From Manduca sexta (lineage: Eukaryota > Arthropoda > Insecta > Lepidoptera > Sphingidae), in assembly GCF_014839805.1 (NCBI RefSeq), contig NC_051142.1, positions 16,028,589-16,092,588 of the forward strand: 64,000 nt of DNA, given 5' to 3'. How positions within the stretch are numbered: position 1 is the stretch's first letter; each line of letters starts with the position of its first letter. The translations under genes and the position numbers were made by a program. The notes under the pieces are model-generated. The model did not search any database. It saw only the letters and a program-made list of their open reading frames with translations, and was not told where the DNA came from. Below are positions 62,171 to 64,000 of the stretch, piece by piece.

Positions 62171-64000
62171 ATAATGAGACTCACAGGTAAATGACTACGT
62201 CGGTAGACTTATTGTATTGCGTGAGCGGTACAATCAAAAGTTTGAATTTTTGTATGTGTTTGGTAAAGAAACAAGTGTCTTTAGTCTGTATTATGTGGTT
62301 AATGATACGCAGAGATGACACGACTGCGCTGATATTTTCAACATAGAGACGAATGAAGCGATAAAAACTCAATATTATTCATGTAATTTACTAACCCAGA
62401 TATTTATTGAGTTAATGCCTGTTTTGAATCCACATTTAAGTATTAAGTTTTTAGATTATTTCATTCACGAAGGCGCGTCCCACTTCGATTTGAAGGGAGG
62501 TGTTATAGGGTAAGAGAACTGATCCCATCACTTTACCCGACTTTATCCATCGTAGTATGCGTGCACTTATGCTGTTCACGCACATTGCAAGCAATTAGGA
62601 AAAGTAGCGGAATGATAGCATACGTCTCCCGTTTATACAACTTCAAATTATTTACGTCTTCATAGCATATTATAAAGATATTGGTGGGAAGGCTGGTGAT
62701 CAGTGGTGCGAACTTTGTGTGTAATACAAACAACTCAATTACGACAGGTGAAGGTCGCGCTCGCACGTACACTGAACAAATGCAAAAAATGTTGACGTAA
62801 TATATCATGACGTAACGGATTATACACACTTTTTATCGGTTTATTGGGGTCTTACCACTTTATTCTAATGACTAATTAACCCCATAATTAGCTTATGTGT
62901 CTCTCAGTCTCAAATTAGGTACTTAACGTAAATTAGAAAGTGGTAAAACAGTATGAAATTAAAACCTGAGTAGTAAAAACGAACTATAAAGCATAATCTA
63001 GAAGGATTTTATGTAAGAAGTCATCTGGCCGGAGCAAAAAATAAACTATCTGATTTTAACGTGCGAGGCCTCTGTAAGGCTTATTCTAGGGTAGAGAAAT
63101 ATCAGTAAGTTCCTAGTCCCTAGTTTTAACAGTTCCTTCAGTAAGATCTAAAAAAAGGTCTTGCAAGGCACAGTAACACACACACACACACACATACACA
63201 CACACATAAATAGTAGAAACACCATCCAACACCTTGAATTATAAAGTATTGTTTGGTATTCTATTGCGCTTGCCATCCTGGAACATGAGATGTATGTCCA
63301 ATAGTTACACTAGCGAAAACGTTCTTCAAACCGGACACAACAGTGACTACACACTGCTGCTTTTCGGCAGAAATAGACATTGCGGTGGTACCTACCCAGG
63401 CCTTCTCTGTTCTGCTCGCAAACAGCGCTTAGACGAAAATTTACTAGTCACTACCCATTACGACAAAATCCAGTGTAGAGACTTTCGTATAAATACTGAT
63501 TTTCCGCATAACCATCCAGGTTTAGTCTGGTTTAGTTAGCACGGATTACGTAACGTTTCCCAACAGCCACAACACAAGTACTAACGCGAGCGAGTCTAGA
63601 AAGTACATTTTGAAATGATCTTACAAAACCTTCGTAATTTGGGTTATCCTTAAATCTCTTTGCTCTGGTTCATAATTATTAGTATAGTTGAAGTGTGCTT
63701 AAGCTGTATGCAGTTCTGAGTTTGATATTCAAGTTGGGCAAATTAAATAGAGTCTTACAAATTTAAAAAATATGCGGCTCGGCTTTTGTCATCGGAATTC
63801 TGCAGTTGATATAGACAAATTCGTTACCTATTACTAAACAAATGGTGACTGCACTAATTCTATCTCATCCTGCTGTCAAGACGACCATGCCGAATAGTTT
63901 TCCGTTAAAGCAATATCTATTTTTTTAAATCCGAAGACGAGCTAAGACACTACCTAACGGTAAGTTCCCTTCGCCCGTGGACCATGGCGTAGCAATGGTT
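62171..64000. other. Upstream of FAR-D: presumed leader intron, microsatellite and R3
   Basis: An AC/CA run at 63175-63206 abuts a forward R3 copy (63208-63405; TTCGGCAGAAATAGACATTG). No leader exon for FAR-D could be placed with confidence; it may lie beyond the window. Open frames here fall in repeats or lack support. Confidence 0.45.

Overview
The window is animal nuclear DNA, most likely from a moth or butterfly (Lepidoptera). It is AT-rich, its genes have many short exons with GT-AG introns, and the DNA between exons is crowded with short interspersed repeats of the kind usual in lepidopteran genomes. I cannot name the species.

The only host genes I can support are four members of the fatty acyl-CoA reductase (FAR) family, in the order: FAR-A (+, last two exons only, 83-824), FAR-B (-, 6384-11897, 12 coding exons, 497 aa), FAR-C (+, 44738-51667, 11 coding exons, 530 aa) and FAR-D (-, 54673-61890, 13 coding exons, 525 aa). 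The layout is two convergent pairs (A> <B and C> <D), with B and C diverging across a repeat-rich 33 kb interval. Every exon join in B, C and D was checked by hand for splice sites and phase. All three reading frames are open, and the NAD(P)H-binding TGxxGFxG motif, the YxxxK catalytic motif and the hydrophobic C-terminus are present. A has an intact C-terminal part. Nothing marks any of them as a pseudogene. FARs reduce acyl-CoA to fatty alcohols for wax, cuticle lipid or pheromone pathways; which of these applies here cannot be read from the sequence.

The start-codon exons of B, C and D all have a splice acceptor just upstream of the ATG, so each gene has an untranslated leader exon further upstream. 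Plausible leader exons are near 27.6 kb (B, minus strand) and 41.8-41.93 kb (C, plus strand). None could be placed for D.

The rest is mobile-element debris. There are two tRNA-derived SINE families: A-type, five copies, all on plus; and B-type, six clear copies, all on minus. Two other interspersed repeat families (R3, R4) are not classified. Two inverted-repeat MITE families (M1, M2), three LINE fragments, Helitron- or LINE-like tails and a 105-bp minisatellite (28762-29690) are also present, together with several perfect short hairpins. Two members of the same MITE family sit in introns of FAR-B.

I did not find a previously undescribed biological system. The most informative features are the gene-structure differences among the four paralogues: one intron at three sites spaced by exactly four codons, and loss of 3' introns in FAR-A.
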